Part shown: piece by piece, positions 51,565 to 60,101 of the stretch | Position numbering within the stretch: position 1 is the stretch's first letter | Layout: each line of letters begins with the position of its first letter | Source of the DNA: Devosia sp. 1566 | Lineage (GTDB): Bacteria > Pseudomonadota > Alphaproteobacteria > Rhizobiales > Devosiaceae | Direction of reading: 5' to 3' | Assembly: GCF_004005995.1 (NCBI RefSeq) | Contig: NZ_CP034767.1 | Span: 2,914,001 to 2,978,000, forward strand | DNA length: 64,000 nt | Notes under the pieces: model-generated | What the model saw: only the letters and a program-made list of their open reading frames with translations | What the model was told of the DNA's origin: nothing | Databases searched by the model: none | Made by a program: the position numbers and the translations under genes

Positions 51565-53187
51565 TCAGCTGCGCAGCCCTGGCGCCTCCTGGCCGGTGCT
51601 TTGCACATATTCCGTATAGCCCCCGCCATAAACATGCACACCCTCGGGCGTCAGCTCCAGCACCCGGTTGGACAGCGCCGCGAGGAAATGCCGGTCGTGC
51701 GACACGAACAACATCGTGCCCTCATATTGGCTGAGCGCCGTAATCAGCATTTCCTTGGTGGCGATGTCGAGATGGTTGGTTGGCTCGTCGAGCACGAGGA
51801 AGTTCGGGGGATCGAACAGCATCATCCCCATCACCAGTCGCGCCTTTTCCCCGCCCGACAGCACCCGGCACTTCTTGTCGATCTCGTCGCCCGAGAACCC
51901 GAACGCTCCCGCCAGCGCGCGAAGGGGCGCCTGCCCCGCCTGAGGAAACGAGCTTTCCAGCTGCTGGAACACGGTCAGATCGCCATCGAGCACATCCATG
52001 GCATGCTGGGCGAAATAGGCCATCTTGACCGATGGCCCGCGCGACACCGTGCCGGCGTCCGGCTCGGTCGTGCCGGTCACGAGCTTGAGGAGGGTCGATT
52101 TACCCGCGCCATTGACCCCCATGATGCACCAGCGCTCCTTGCGCCGCACATGAAAGTCGAGCCCGTCATAGATCGAGCGGCTGCCATAGCTCTTGCTCAC
52201 GCCTTTGAGCAGCGCCACGTCCTCGCCAGAGCGGGGCGCGGGGCGGAACTCGAAATCCACCGTCTGGCGCCGCTTGGGCGGCTCGACCCGGTCGATCTTG
52301 TCGAGCTTTTTCACCCGGCTCTGCACCTGCGCCGCGTGGCTGGCGCGCGCCTTGAAACGGGCGATAAAATCGAGCTCCTTGGCGAGCATCGCCTGCTGGC
52401 GCTCGAACTGGGCCTGCTGGTTCTTTTCGGCAATGGCGCGCTGCTGCTGATAGAATTCGTAATTGCCCGAATAGGTTGTGAGCCCGCCCGCATCGATCTC
52501 GACGATCTTGGTGCAGATCCGGTTCATGAATTCGCGGTCGTGCGAGGTCATGAACAGGGCGCCCTGGTAGTTCTGCAAAAACGCTTCCAGCCAGATCAGC
52601 GATTCCAGGTCGAGATGGTTGCTCGGCTCGTCGAGCAGCAGCGCATCGGGGCGCATCAACAGGATACGCGCCAGCGCCACGCGCATCTTCCAGCCGCCCG
52701 ACAGCTTGCCGACATCGCCGTCCATCATCTCCTGGGAAAAGCCCAGGCCATCGAGCACTTCGCGCGCCCGCCCATCGAGCGAATAGCCGTCCAGCTCTTC
52801 GAACTGATGCTGCACTTCGCCATAGCGCTCGATAATGGCGTCCATCTCGTCGGCCTTGTCGGGGTCGCCCATATCGGCTTCGAGCGCCCGCATTTCGCTG
52901 ATCAGCGCACTGACCGGCCCAGCGCCGTCCATCACTTCGGACACGACGCTGCGCCCGCTCATCTCGCCGACATCCTGGCTGAAATAACCGATGGTGATGC
53001 CGCGATCCGCCGAAACCTGGCCCTCGTCGGGCTGCTCCTCGCCGGTGATCAGGCGGAACAGCGTGGTCTTGCCGGCGCCATTGGGGCCAACCAGTCCCAC
53101 TTTTTCGCCCTTCAACAAGCTGGCCGAGGCATCGATAAAGACGATCTGCTTGCCGTTTTGCTTGCCGATATTGTCGAGGCGGATCAT
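51565..53187 (-). CDS. ABC-F family ATPase (YbiT-like)
   Basis: A 540-residue soluble protein with two ABC cassettes and no membrane part. Walker A motifs are at about 34 (GPNGAGKTT) and 355 (GVNGAGKST). Signatures LSGGWKMR and LSGGEKAR are near 161 and 441, and the second cassette has LDEPTNHLD. A charged linker between them (about 245-320) carries basic residues in the ABC-F fashion. These proteins bind the ribosomal E site and modulate translation. The YbiT subgroup is the nearest by layout; antibiotic resistance is not implied. A leader hairpin with a four-codon reading frame lies upstream. Confidence 0.92.
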   Translation of the reverse strand: MIRLDNIGKQNGKQIVFIDASASLLKGEKVGLVGPNGAGKTTLFRLITGEEQPDEGQVSADRGITIGYFSQDVGEMSGRSVVSEVMDGAGPVSALISEMRALEADMGDPDKADEMDAIIERYGEVQHQFEELDGYSLDGRAREVLDGLGFSQEMMDGDVGKLSGGWKMRVALARILLMRPDALLLDEPSNHLDLESLIWLEAFLQNYQGALFMTSHDREFMNRICTKIVEIDAGGLTTYSGNYEFYQQQRAIAEKNQQAQFERQQAMLAKELDFIARFKARASHAAQVQSRVKKLDKIDRVEPPKRRQTVDFEFRPAPRSGEDVALLKGVSKSYGSRSIYDGLDFHVRRKERWCIMGVNGAGKSTLLKLVTGTTEPDAGTVSRGPSVKMAYFAQHAMDVLDGDLTVFQQLESSFPQAGQAPLRALAGAFGFSGDEIDKKCRVLSGGEKARLVMGMMLFDPPNFLVLDEPTNHLDIATKEMLITALSQYEGTMLFVSHDRHFLAALSNRVLELTPEGVHVYGGGYTEYVQSTGQEAPGLRS

Positions 53188-53204
53188 GCGCTGTGGTGTC
53201 CAAA

Positions 53205-53231
53205 CTAATCCGCCGCCATGAATGGCGGCGG
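53205..53231 (-). promoter_or_regulatory. Leader hairpin and four-codon reading frame ahead of the ABC-F gene
   Basis: CCGCCGCCAT (53210-53219), two bases, ATGGCGGCGG (53222-53231): a perfect 10-pair stem. On the minus strand the 3' half reads ATG GCG GCG GAT TAG, a four-codon frame ending 17 bases before the ABC-F start. No T-run follows on that strand, so it is not an intrinsic terminator. Confidence 0.4.
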
Positions 53232-53346
53232 GGAAAAAACTTTGGCACCGATTACAGCAGATTGGCGCGTCCCGAAAGCCACCCCGGCCATGGCACGTTG
53301 CCGCTCCGCCGCTTCGTGGTTGGCAACTGCTGAAAGCTGGCGCCCC

Positions 53347-54207
53347 TCAGGCGCGCCTCGCCTTGCGCAGACCGGCGGAAAACTGATGCGCTTCCACATC
53401 CCGCACGAACCGCGCCAGCAGCCCGTTGAAGAGTTCGGCCTGGCTCCAGAACGGCGAATGGCCCGCCGCTGGAATGGTCAGGCATTTTCCGGTCCAGAGC
53501 TGGGGAACGGCCAGGGTTTCGAGGTAATGCAGGCGCACCACCGGATCATCGCTGCCATTAACCAGGGCGATGGGGATCTCAGCCGATTCCACGACCCTCT
53601 TCTGGTCGGCGCCATCGCCTCGCATCATGCTCCTGAAAAAATTCTGCCGCAGCCGCCCGTCGGCGCGAGCCAGCGCCTGCCTGTTGAGCTCATCTGGCTC
53701 GCCCTCGCCATAGCACATGGCAAGAAAGCGCCTTGCGTCGCGTGGGGTAAACTCAGGCTTGCTGGCCAGCAGCATATCCCAGCTTGGTCGGAACCCGCGC
53801 AGCATGCCAATCGGGCCCTTGGCCACTGGCGGCGTGCCGACCAGCATGGCGCCGCTGATCCAAGCACTGCGGGCGATCATTTCGATGGCGATATGGCCGC
53901 CCAGCGACCAGCCGCACACCGCGACCTGGTTGAGATTGAGCTGGCCCAGCACCTCAAGAACCGCCTCGGCCAGATGCGTGAGGCTATAGCCGTCCAGATC
54001 CACTGCATCGGTGGAATGCCCATGCCCGGGCAGGTCCACCGCGAGGAGGCGGAGCGGCTGCAGCATTGGGCTGTCGAACTGCCGGCGGAACGCATCGGTC
54101 GAAGCGCCGGAACCATGCAGCAACAGGAGCGGGTATCCGGCGCCCCCGCTGTCGCGCAAGGCAATATCAGAATAGCGTGTCCTGATGACTTTGCTTCTGG
54201 CCCGCAT
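53347..54207 (-). CDS. Alpha/beta-hydrolase fold protein
   Basis: A 286-residue soluble hydrolase. LLLLHGSGASTDAF near residue 29 forms the oxyanion hole. The nucleophile elbow GWSLGGH is near 99, Asp is in NGSDDPV near 218, and His is in AGHSPF near 250. Sequence does not identify the substrate; BioH- and lactonase-like enzymes share this layout. It starts at ATG 54207, separated by 150 bases from a divergent membrane methyltransferase-like gene. Confidence 0.85.
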   Translation of the reverse strand: MRARSKVIRTRYSDIALRDSGGAGYPLLLLHGSGASTDAFRRQFDSPMLQPLRLLAVDLPGHGHSTDAVDLDGYSLTHLAEAVLEVLGQLNLNQVAVCGWSLGGHIAIEMIARSAWISGAMLVGTPPVAKGPIGMLRGFRPSWDMLLASKPEFTPRDARRFLAMCYGEGEPDELNRQALARADGRLRQNFFRSMMRGDGADQKRVVESAEIPIALVNGSDDPVVRLHYLETLAVPQLWTGKCLTIPAAGHSPFWSQAELFNGLLARFVRDVEAHQFSAGLRKARRA

Positions 54208-54273
54208 AGCAGAGGCTCCCTTCGGACCACCAATGCCCCTCTAAGTTTGCGGAAGCCTTAAGCGGCATCCTTA

Positions 54274-54288
54274 ACCGAATTATTCGGT
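54274..54288. promoter_or_regulatory. 15-base perfect palindrome in a divergent promoter region
   Basis: ACCGAATTATTCGGT: arms ACCGAAT and ATTCGGT around a single T. It lies between the divergent hydrolase and methyltransferase-like genes. A TTGACA at 54308-54313 lies just downstream. It could be an operator for either gene; no regulator gene is adjacent. Confidence 0.45.
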
Positions 54289-54360
54289 CCGGAGCCGATC
54301 ATAAGTTGACACTCCCCCGGCCTTGTCGGCAAATGACAGTCTCCAAACCGAGAGGTCCAA

Positions 54361-54942
54361 TTGAACTCCGCGCTTGATCTTATCGTCACTGTCATCAGTT
54401 GGAGCGTTGTGGCCCAGCACATTTGGGCAACAAGAGGACACTTTGTTTCGGACAAGATGCAGTGGCCCGCAGCTTTGCTCGCGGCGCTTGTTCTGCTAAC
54501 CGCGCTCATCTACACCGTCATTATTTGGAGCGATGAACAGCCTATATTGGCAAAATCGGTCGGCTTACTTCTGGAGCTGGCGGCCATGGCTTTGTTCTGG
54601 TCGGCCATTCACGCCTCACGCTACGCGCAGCTGCGCTTTGCCTTTGACGCAAATCAGCCCAGGACGCTGTTGCAGAGCGGCCCCTATCGCTATGTGCGGC
54701 ACCCCTTCTACACATCCTATATTATGTTCTGGGCGGGGTGGGCGATAGCGGCCTGGTCGCCCCTGGCCATTCCGACCCTGGTTGCCATCATCCTCATGTA
54801 CATTCTGGCTGCACGGAGCGAGGAGCGGCATTTCGCCGGCACGTCCATGTCCAGCGACTACGAGGCCTATCGGGCCCGAGCCGGTCTTTTCTGGCCCCGT
54901 TTGTCGCGGTCCGGGGATCGCAACCAGCAAGTGGGTAGCTAG
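54361..54942 (+). CDS. Isoprenylcysteine carboxyl methyltransferase-family membrane protein
   Basis: A 193-residue protein with about five hydrophobic segments. The family motif GPYRYVRHPFYTSY is near residue 107, and the second motif, RSEERHF, is near 157. It is related to eukaryotic ICMT and phospholipid N-methyltransferases and likely binds S-adenosylmethionine at the membrane. The substrate is unknown in bacteria. The start is TTG at 54361 with GAGAGGT upstream; no ATG gives the same N-terminal helix. Confidence 0.85.
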   Translation: MNSALDLIVTVISWSVVAQHIWATRGHFVSDKMQWPAALLAALVLLTALIYTVIIWSDEQPILAKSVGLLLELAAMALFWSAIHASRYAQLRFAFDANQPRTLLQSGPYRYVRHPFYTSYIMFWAGWAIAAWSPLAIPTLVAIILMYILAARSEERHFAGTSMSSDYEAYRARAGLFWPRLSRSGDRNQQVGS

Positions 54943-54963
54943 CGGCGGGCCGTGCCCGCCGCT
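54941..54963. terminator. Convergent hairpin between methyltransferase-like and gabD genes
   Basis: AGCGGCGGGC (54941-54950), loop CGT, GCCCGCCGCT (54954-54963): a perfect 10-pair stem overlapping the stop codon of the plus-strand gene and lying just before the gabD stop on the minus strand. No T-run is seen, so its termination strength is uncertain. Confidence 0.5.
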
Positions 54964-54969
54964 CGGGAC

Positions 54970-56442
54970 TTACCAGGACGTGGCGATATATTTGGCTTCG
55001 GTGAATTCCAGCAGGCCATGATGGGCGCCTTCACGCCCAAGCCCGCTCTGCTTGACCCCGCCAAAGGGCGCCGCCGGGTCAGACACCAAACCCCGGTTGA
55101 GCGCGATCATGCCGCTCTCGATCCGCTCCGAGACCCGCAGGCCCCGGGCCAGATCACCGGAATAGACATAAGCGACAAGCCCATATTCAGTGTCATTGGC
55201 CAGCCGGATGGCTTCCTCTTCGCTGTCGAAGGCAACGATTGGCGCCACCGGCCCAAAGATCTCTTCATGCACCATCGCAGCCTCGGGGCTCACATCGGCC
55301 AGAATGGTAGCTTCGTAATAGAACCCCTTGCGCTCGGGAGCCGAGCCGCCCGTCACCACGCGCGCACCGCGCGACACCGCATCGCTCACCAGCGAAGCCA
55401 CCTTGTCGCGGCTCTTGGCATTGACCAGCGGTCCCAGCTGCGTTGTGGGATGATAGCCCGGCCCAACCTGCAGCGCCTTCATGCGCGCCGCGAACTTGTC
55501 GGCAAAGGCTTCCAGCACGCCGCGCTGCACATAAAAGCGGTTGGCGGCCGTGCAGGCCTCCCCGCCATTGCGCATCTTGGCGATCATCGCGCCGTCCACC
55601 GCCGCATCGATATCGGCGTCGTCGAACACCACGAACGGGGCATTGCCGCCCAGTTCCATGGAGCAATTGATCACCTGGTCGGCCGCTTCCTTGAGCAGCA
55701 CGCGCCCGACTTCAGTCGAGCCGGTAAAGGACAGCTTGCGCACGCGCGGATCATGCAGCATGGCGCTGATCACCGGCCCCGACTTGCTCGTGGTCACTAC
55801 GTTGACGACGCCATCAGGCACGCCGGCTTCGGCAAGGATTTCGGCCATGGCATAGGCGGTCAGCGGGGTTTCGGTGGCGGGCTTGAGAATGCAGGTGCAT
55901 CCCGCGGCCAGCGCCGGCCCGATCTTGCGGGTAGCCATTGCCGCTGGGAAGTTCCACGGCGTCACCAGCACGGCAATGCCCACCGGCTGGTATTGCACGA
56001 TGATCCGATTGTTGCCGCTCGGCGCCATCGAGATTTCGCCATTGAGCCGCACGCCTTCCTCGGCATACCAGCGGAAGAACTCAGCCGCATAGGCGACCTC
56101 GCCCCGCGCATCGGGCAGCGCCTTGCCATTCTCGCGCGAGATCAACTCAGCCAGCCATTCGGCGCGTTCGGTCATCAGGCCATAGGCCTTCATCAGGATG
56201 TCGCTGCGCTTGCGCGGTGCAGTTGCGGCCCAGCCAGCCGCGGCGGCAGCGGCAGCATCCACCGCCGCTTTGCCATCCTCGATGCTGGCATTGGCAACGC
56301 TGGTGATCACCTCTTCGGTGGAGGGATCGAACACATCAATCCGCTCCCCGCTTGAGGCGGGACGCCAACGGCCGCCAATAAACAGATCGGTGGCGAGATT
56401 GTCGTAATCGCCCTGGGCGCGGATTGCTGATGACTGGGACAT
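54970..56442 (-). CDS. gabD: NAD(P)-dependent succinate-semialdehyde dehydrogenase-type aldehyde dehydrogenase
   Basis: A 490-residue ALDH. The long upstream frame is antisense noise; ATG at 56442 (MSQSSAIRAQGDYDNLATD) is preferred, with AAGGCAG upstream. The catalytic Glu is in MELGGNAPF near residue 260 and Cys in GEACTAANRF near 294; PWNFPAAM near 160 binds the cofactor. The SSADH subgroup oxidises succinate semialdehyde to succinate. Here it follows an iron alcohol dehydrogenase, a pair that also breaks down 4-hydroxybutyrate, but a different aldehyde is possible. Confidence 0.9.
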   Translation of the reverse strand: MSQSSAIRAQGDYDNLATDLFIGGRWRPASSGERIDVFDPSTEEVITSVANASIEDGKAAVDAAAAAAAGWAATAPRKRSDILMKAYGLMTERAEWLAELISRENGKALPDARGEVAYAAEFFRWYAEEGVRLNGEISMAPSGNNRIIVQYQPVGIAVLVTPWNFPAAMATRKIGPALAAGCTCILKPATETPLTAYAMAEILAEAGVPDGVVNVVTTSKSGPVISAMLHDPRVRKLSFTGSTEVGRVLLKEAADQVINCSMELGGNAPFVVFDDADIDAAVDGAMIAKMRNGGEACTAANRFYVQRGVLEAFADKFAARMKALQVGPGYHPTTQLGPLVNAKSRDKVASLVSDAVSRGARVVTGGSAPERKGFYYEATILADVSPEAAMVHEEIFGPVAPIVAFDSEEEAIRLANDTEYGLVAYVYSGDLARGLRVSERIESGMIALNRGLVSDPAAPFGGVKQSGLGREGAHHGLLEFTEAKYIATSW

Positions 56443-56458
56443 GGGAACTGCCTTTGGT

Positions 56459-57682
56459 TCAATGGCGGCGCAGGCGATCGCGATCGCCGGCATGAGCTGC
56501 TTGGACAATCTGCTGCATGGCAGCCAGATCGAGAGGTCGTGGATTGTTGTTGACGAGCCGGGCCGACAGCAGCGACTGCTCGGCGACCCAGTCGAGCCGC
56601 TCGACGGGAACGCCCAGCTCGGCCAGGGTACGCGGAATACCCAAGGTGGCAAAGAGTTCGGCAACGGCTTCGATCGCGGCATCGGCCAACTCGGCCTCCT
56701 CGCCTTGCGTGATGCCGAACAGGCGGGCGATCTCGGCGAATTCCGGCCCGCAGGCTGATCGGTTGAAGTCCATCACATAGGGCATCAGCACCGCCACCCC
56801 AAGCCCATGGGCGGTCTTGGTCAGCGCCCCCACGGGATATTGAATGGCATGGGCGGCCGCCGTGCCGGCCACGCCAAAGGCCTGCCCCGCGCAAAGCGCG
56901 CCATACATCACCTGCTCGCGCGCGCTCGCATTGCCCCCATCGGCCACCGCCGCCGCCAGATTGCCCGCCAGCGCGGCAATGGCGATCCGCGCCTGCGCGT
57001 CGCTCTGGGTGTTCTTGCCGATAAACACCTGCTGGAGGGCGCGCCCCGGGTCCGTCGGGTGCTTGATGGCGGTAAACGCCTCGATCGCATGGGTCAGCGC
57101 ATCTGCCCCCGCCACCGCCGTCAGCCCGGGTGGGCAGGTCGACGTCAGCTCGGGATCACACACCGCCACTTCCGGGATCAGATAGGGGCTGGAAATCCCC
57201 ACCTTGGAGATCCGCACCGGATCGGCCAGCACCGCCACCGGCGTCACCTCCGATCCTGTCCCTGCCGTGGTCGGCACCGCCACCACCGGCAACACCGGGC
57301 CGGGCACCTTGAACTCGCCGTAGAATTCGGAAAGCTCGTCGCCATGCGTCAGGGTCAGCGCCACCAGCTTGGCAAGGTCAAGGCAACTGCCCCCGCCAAT
57401 GCCCACGATCACATCGGGCCCAAAATCGCGCGCCTTGGCTGCGGCCTCGGCAATGCACGCCAGCGGCAATTCGGCGATGGTGCCGTCATAAAGCTCGGTT
57501 CGCAGCCCCGCCCCTTCCAGCCCATCGCGGATCGCGCCCAGCATAGGGTCCTGGTTGAACCGTTCATCCGAGCACAGGAGAACCCGGCTGCCCAAGCCCG
57601 CCACGATGGCGGGCAGCGCATGCCGTTGGCCGGCGCCAAAATAGATCGCCCGCGGACTGCGGATGGCGCCATAAATGCTCAT
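56459..57682 (-). CDS. Iron-containing alcohol dehydrogenase
   Basis: A 407-residue enzyme of the Fe-ADH family. VGIGGGSCLDLAK near residue 93 binds NAD, and PTTAGTGSEVTPVAVL near 135 is the glycine-rich loop. Metal ligands are in AGADALTHAIEAF near 195 and the HGLGVAVLMPYVMDFN block near 282. 4-Hydroxybutyrate dehydrogenase and maleylacetate reductase are in this family. It lies 16 bases before gabD and overlaps the Ldh-family gene by four bases. Confidence 0.9.
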   Translation of the reverse strand: MSIYGAIRSPRAIYFGAGQRHALPAIVAGLGSRVLLCSDERFNQDPMLGAIRDGLEGAGLRTELYDGTIAELPLACIAEAAAKARDFGPDVIVGIGGGSCLDLAKLVALTLTHGDELSEFYGEFKVPGPVLPVVAVPTTAGTGSEVTPVAVLADPVRISKVGISSPYLIPEVAVCDPELTSTCPPGLTAVAGADALTHAIEAFTAIKHPTDPGRALQQVFIGKNTQSDAQARIAIAALAGNLAAAVADGGNASAREQVMYGALCAGQAFGVAGTAAAHAIQYPVGALTKTAHGLGVAVLMPYVMDFNRSACGPEFAEIARLFGITQGEEAELADAAIEAVAELFATLGIPRTLAELGVPVERLDWVAEQSLLSARLVNNNPRPLDLAAMQQIVQAAHAGDRDRLRRH

Positions 57683-58713
57683 GTCAGCTCTTTCGTTGTG
57701 GAAGCCGGATCACCGGCCAATTCGCATAATTTGGCCCAAAGCGGTTCGGGCAAGGCAATACCTGTTTGGAGCCGCTCCGCCCGCACCCGCATCGCCCGGT
57801 CGCCCGGCACCGCTACCTTGCGCGCCCCCTCGGCATCGCCCGAAGCGCGCACCAGGTCGAGATAAGCGGCTATCCGCGCCGACGTGCCCGGCTGCAAATC
57901 TGGATCAATCAGGATGAACACATCGCCCTTGGTGGCGGGCCGGGTGGAATCGAGCGTGCCAGTGACGTCGCGCCCGATCGCAGAATCGGTCAGCGCCACC
58001 ACCAGCAGTTCAAGCGCCAGCCCCAGCGCATAGCCCTTCGCCTCCCCAAATGGCGCAATTGAGCCCTTTTTAGCGGCCTCCGGGTCGGTAGTCGGCTCCC
58101 CCTCGGCATCCAGCGCCCAGCCCTCGGGCAGTTCCTGCCCGCGCTGCGCGTAATCATAGATCTGGCCCATGGACACAAGGCTCGTGGCCATATCCAGCAC
58201 AAACGGATCGCCCGGCTGCGGCACCCCGATGGCCACCGGATTGGTGCCCAGCATGGGCGTGCGCCCGCCCCAGGCATGCACCAGCGCTTCGCTCGTGGTG
58301 AACCCGAGCGTTACCAGCCCTTCGCGCGCCAGCTTTTCGGCATACCAGGCCAGCATGCCCAGATGATTGCTGTGCGCAATCGCCACCACCACAACCCCGC
58401 TTTGCCGCGCCCGTTCGGCCGCAAGCTCCAGCGCCGCCATCGCCACCACCGGCCCCAGCCCATCCTGACCGTTGACCTGCAGGAAATTCTCGCTCCGCCA
58501 GGTCATGTTGCCGGTCGCGGTGGGGCTGGTCACGCCATTGGCCATGCGGTCGGTCAAGCGCGGCAACCGCAGCAAGCCGTGCGACGGGCGCCCCCGCAGC
58601 TCTGCCTCCAGCAGCAGATCCACCTGCAGCGCCGCTGCCTCCGGGGGAACCCCAGCTCGCCTCAGCGCCGCTTCACTCACCCGCCGAGCATCTTCCGCGG
58701 CAATATTGATCAT
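57679..58713 (-). CDS. Ldh-family oxidoreductase (malate/L-lactate dehydrogenase type II)
   Basis: A 344-residue NAD(P)-dependent enzyme of the YlbC/ComC-type family, unrelated to classical lactate dehydrogenases. HSNHLGMLAWYAEKL near residue 113 holds the catalytic His. GGRTPMLGTNPVAIGVP near 148 and AKKGSIAPFGEAKGYAL near 213 are conserved. Substrates in this family include ureidoglycolate, sulfolactate, delta-1-piperideine-2-carboxylate and hydroxy acids. It is the first gene of the three-gene operon. A 17-base palindrome lies seven bases ahead of its ATG. Confidence 0.9.
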   Translation of the reverse strand: MINIAAEDARRVSEAALRRAGVPPEAAALQVDLLLEAELRGRPSHGLLRLPRLTDRMANGVTSPTATGNMTWRSENFLQVNGQDGLGPVVAMAALELAAERARQSGVVVVAIAHSNHLGMLAWYAEKLAREGLVTLGFTTSEALVHAWGGRTPMLGTNPVAIGVPQPGDPFVLDMATSLVSMGQIYDYAQRGQELPEGWALDAEGEPTTDPEAAKKGSIAPFGEAKGYALGLALELLVVALTDSAIGRDVTGTLDSTRPATKGDVFILIDPDLQPGTSARIAAYLDLVRASGDAEGARKVAVPGDRAMRVRAERLQTGIALPEPLWAKLCELAGDPASTTKELT

Positions 58714-58719
58714 AACTAT

Positions 58720-58736
58720 ATCCTATCCGATACGAT
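58720..58736 (-). promoter_or_regulatory. 17-base near-palindromic operator, GntR-like, before the Ldh gene
   Basis: ATCCTATCCGATACGAT is symmetric except for positions 4/14 and the centre base: ATC-n-TATC-n-GATA-n-GAT. It overlaps the AGGA ribosome-binding region of the minus-strand operon. Short AT-bordered palindromes of this size are typical FadR/GntR operators. No GntR gene is present in the window. Confidence 0.55.
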
Positions 58737-58868
58737 TTAGCGGCAGCACACCCGCGAAGTCAAGCGCCTGCTCCGTGCTGGAAGCGATTGCCTTGGCCGC
58801 GCCAATCGGCATAGCTGCGCCTTGATTTGCGGGGCAACCCATCGCCCCACCCACCGTGGATTGATCTC

Positions 58869-60059
58869 ATGCACCAACATCTCGCTTCACCACCCCAGGC
58901 CCGCCAGGCGGTGCTTGATTTGGCCCCTTCCCGCATCCGCGAGGTTGCCAATGCCGGCATGGATCGCAGCGATGTGGTTCCGTTCTGGTTTGGTGAAAGC
59001 GATCAGCCCACCCCCGCCTTTATCCGCGCCGCCGCGGTGGAATCGCTGGAGCGCAACAACACCTTCTATACCCAAAATTTGGGCCGTCCCGCCCTGCGCA
59101 CCGCGATCGCGAGCTACATTTCCCGCCTGCGCAACATCACCCTCGGCCCCAACCGCGTCGGCGTTGCCAGCTCTGGCGTATCGGCCCTGATGCTGGGCAG
59201 CCAGCTCGTCCTGTCCCCGGGCGATCGGGTAGTTGTCGTCACCCCCATCTGGCCCAACATCGCCGAGATCCCCAAGATCCTCGGCGCCGAGGTCACCCGG
59301 TTCCCTCTCAGCGTCCGCAGTAACCGCTGGCAGCTTGACCTCGACCACCTGCTCGCTACCCTCACCGATGATGTGCGCATGCTCGTCATCAACTCGCCCA
59401 ACAACCCCACCGGCTGGACCATCAGCACCGAACAGCAGGCCGCCATCCTCGCCCATTGCCGCCAGCGCGGCATCTGGATCTTGTCGGACGAAGTTTATGA
59501 CCGGCTGGTGTTCACCCCAGGCCAAACCGCTGCCCCCTCCATGCTCTCGGTCGCCGATCCCGAAGATCGCCTCATCGTCGTCAACAGCTTCTCCAAGACC
59601 TGGCGCATGACCGGCTGGCGGCTGGGCTGGCTGGTGCTGCCCACCAACCTAGTGCCCCAGCTCGAAAAGCTCATCGAATACAACACGTCCTGCGTACCCG
59701 AATTCGTGCAGGCCGGGGGTCTCGCCGCCCTCACCGATCCGGCCAGCGCCGCCACCGTGACGCAGATCCACCGTGAACTGGGGGAGGCCCGCGCCACCCT
59801 GCTGACAGCCCTGCGCCAGCTGCCCGGCGTCACCCTGCCGGAAGCTGATGGCGCTATGTACGCCTTTTTCCGCGTCGACGGCCACGCCGACTCGCTGGCC
59901 CTTGCCAAGCGCCTCGTGGCCGAAGCGGGGCTGGGCCTTGCGCCGGGGAGTGCGTTTGGCGATGAAGGCGAAGGCTGGCTGCGCTGGTGCTTTGCCGCGG
60001 CGCCGGAACGCATCAATACCGGCGTCGACCGGCTGCGCTCGTTCTTGAGGCAAAGTTGA
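58869..60059 (+). CDS. Class I/II pyridoxal-phosphate aminotransferase
   Basis: A 396-residue fold-type I aminotransferase. ATG at 58869 is preferred to 58827, which lacks conserved residues. ASSGVSALMLGSQL near residue 100, INSPNNPTGW near 175, SDEVYDRL near 212 and the PLP lysine in SFSKTWRMTGWRLG near 243 are clear. Arginine in LRWCFAA near 376 would bind the carboxylate. The amino-acid substrate is not decided by sequence. It is divergent from the Ldh operon. Confidence 0.92.
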   Translation: MHQHLASPPQARQAVLDLAPSRIREVANAGMDRSDVVPFWFGESDQPTPAFIRAAAVESLERNNTFYTQNLGRPALRTAIASYISRLRNITLGPNRVGVASSGVSALMLGSQLVLSPGDRVVVVTPIWPNIAEIPKILGAEVTRFPLSVRSNRWQLDLDHLLATLTDDVRMLVINSPNNPTGWTISTEQQAAILAHCRQRGIWILSDEVYDRLVFTPGQTAAPSMLSVADPEDRLIVVNSFSKTWRMTGWRLGWLVLPTNLVPQLEKLIEYNTSCVPEFVQAGGLAALTDPASAATVTQIHRELGEARATLLTALRQLPGVTLPEADGAMYAFFRVDGHADSLALAKRLVAEAGLGLAPGSAFGDEGEGWLRWCFAAAPERINTGVDRLRSFLRQS

Positions 60060-60101
60060 ATCGCATTGGCAACGCGCGGCCTTCAGCCGCGTTCTGCCAC
60101 C

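Noticed and set aside
51601..53208. 535-codon plus-strand open frame
   Set aside because: Antisense to the ABC-F gene, with no recognisable motif.
54970..56682. Longer 570-codon version of the aldehyde dehydrogenase
   Set aside because: The first 80 codons are a shadow of the iron alcohol dehydrogenase; the ALDH homology begins after the ATG at 56442.
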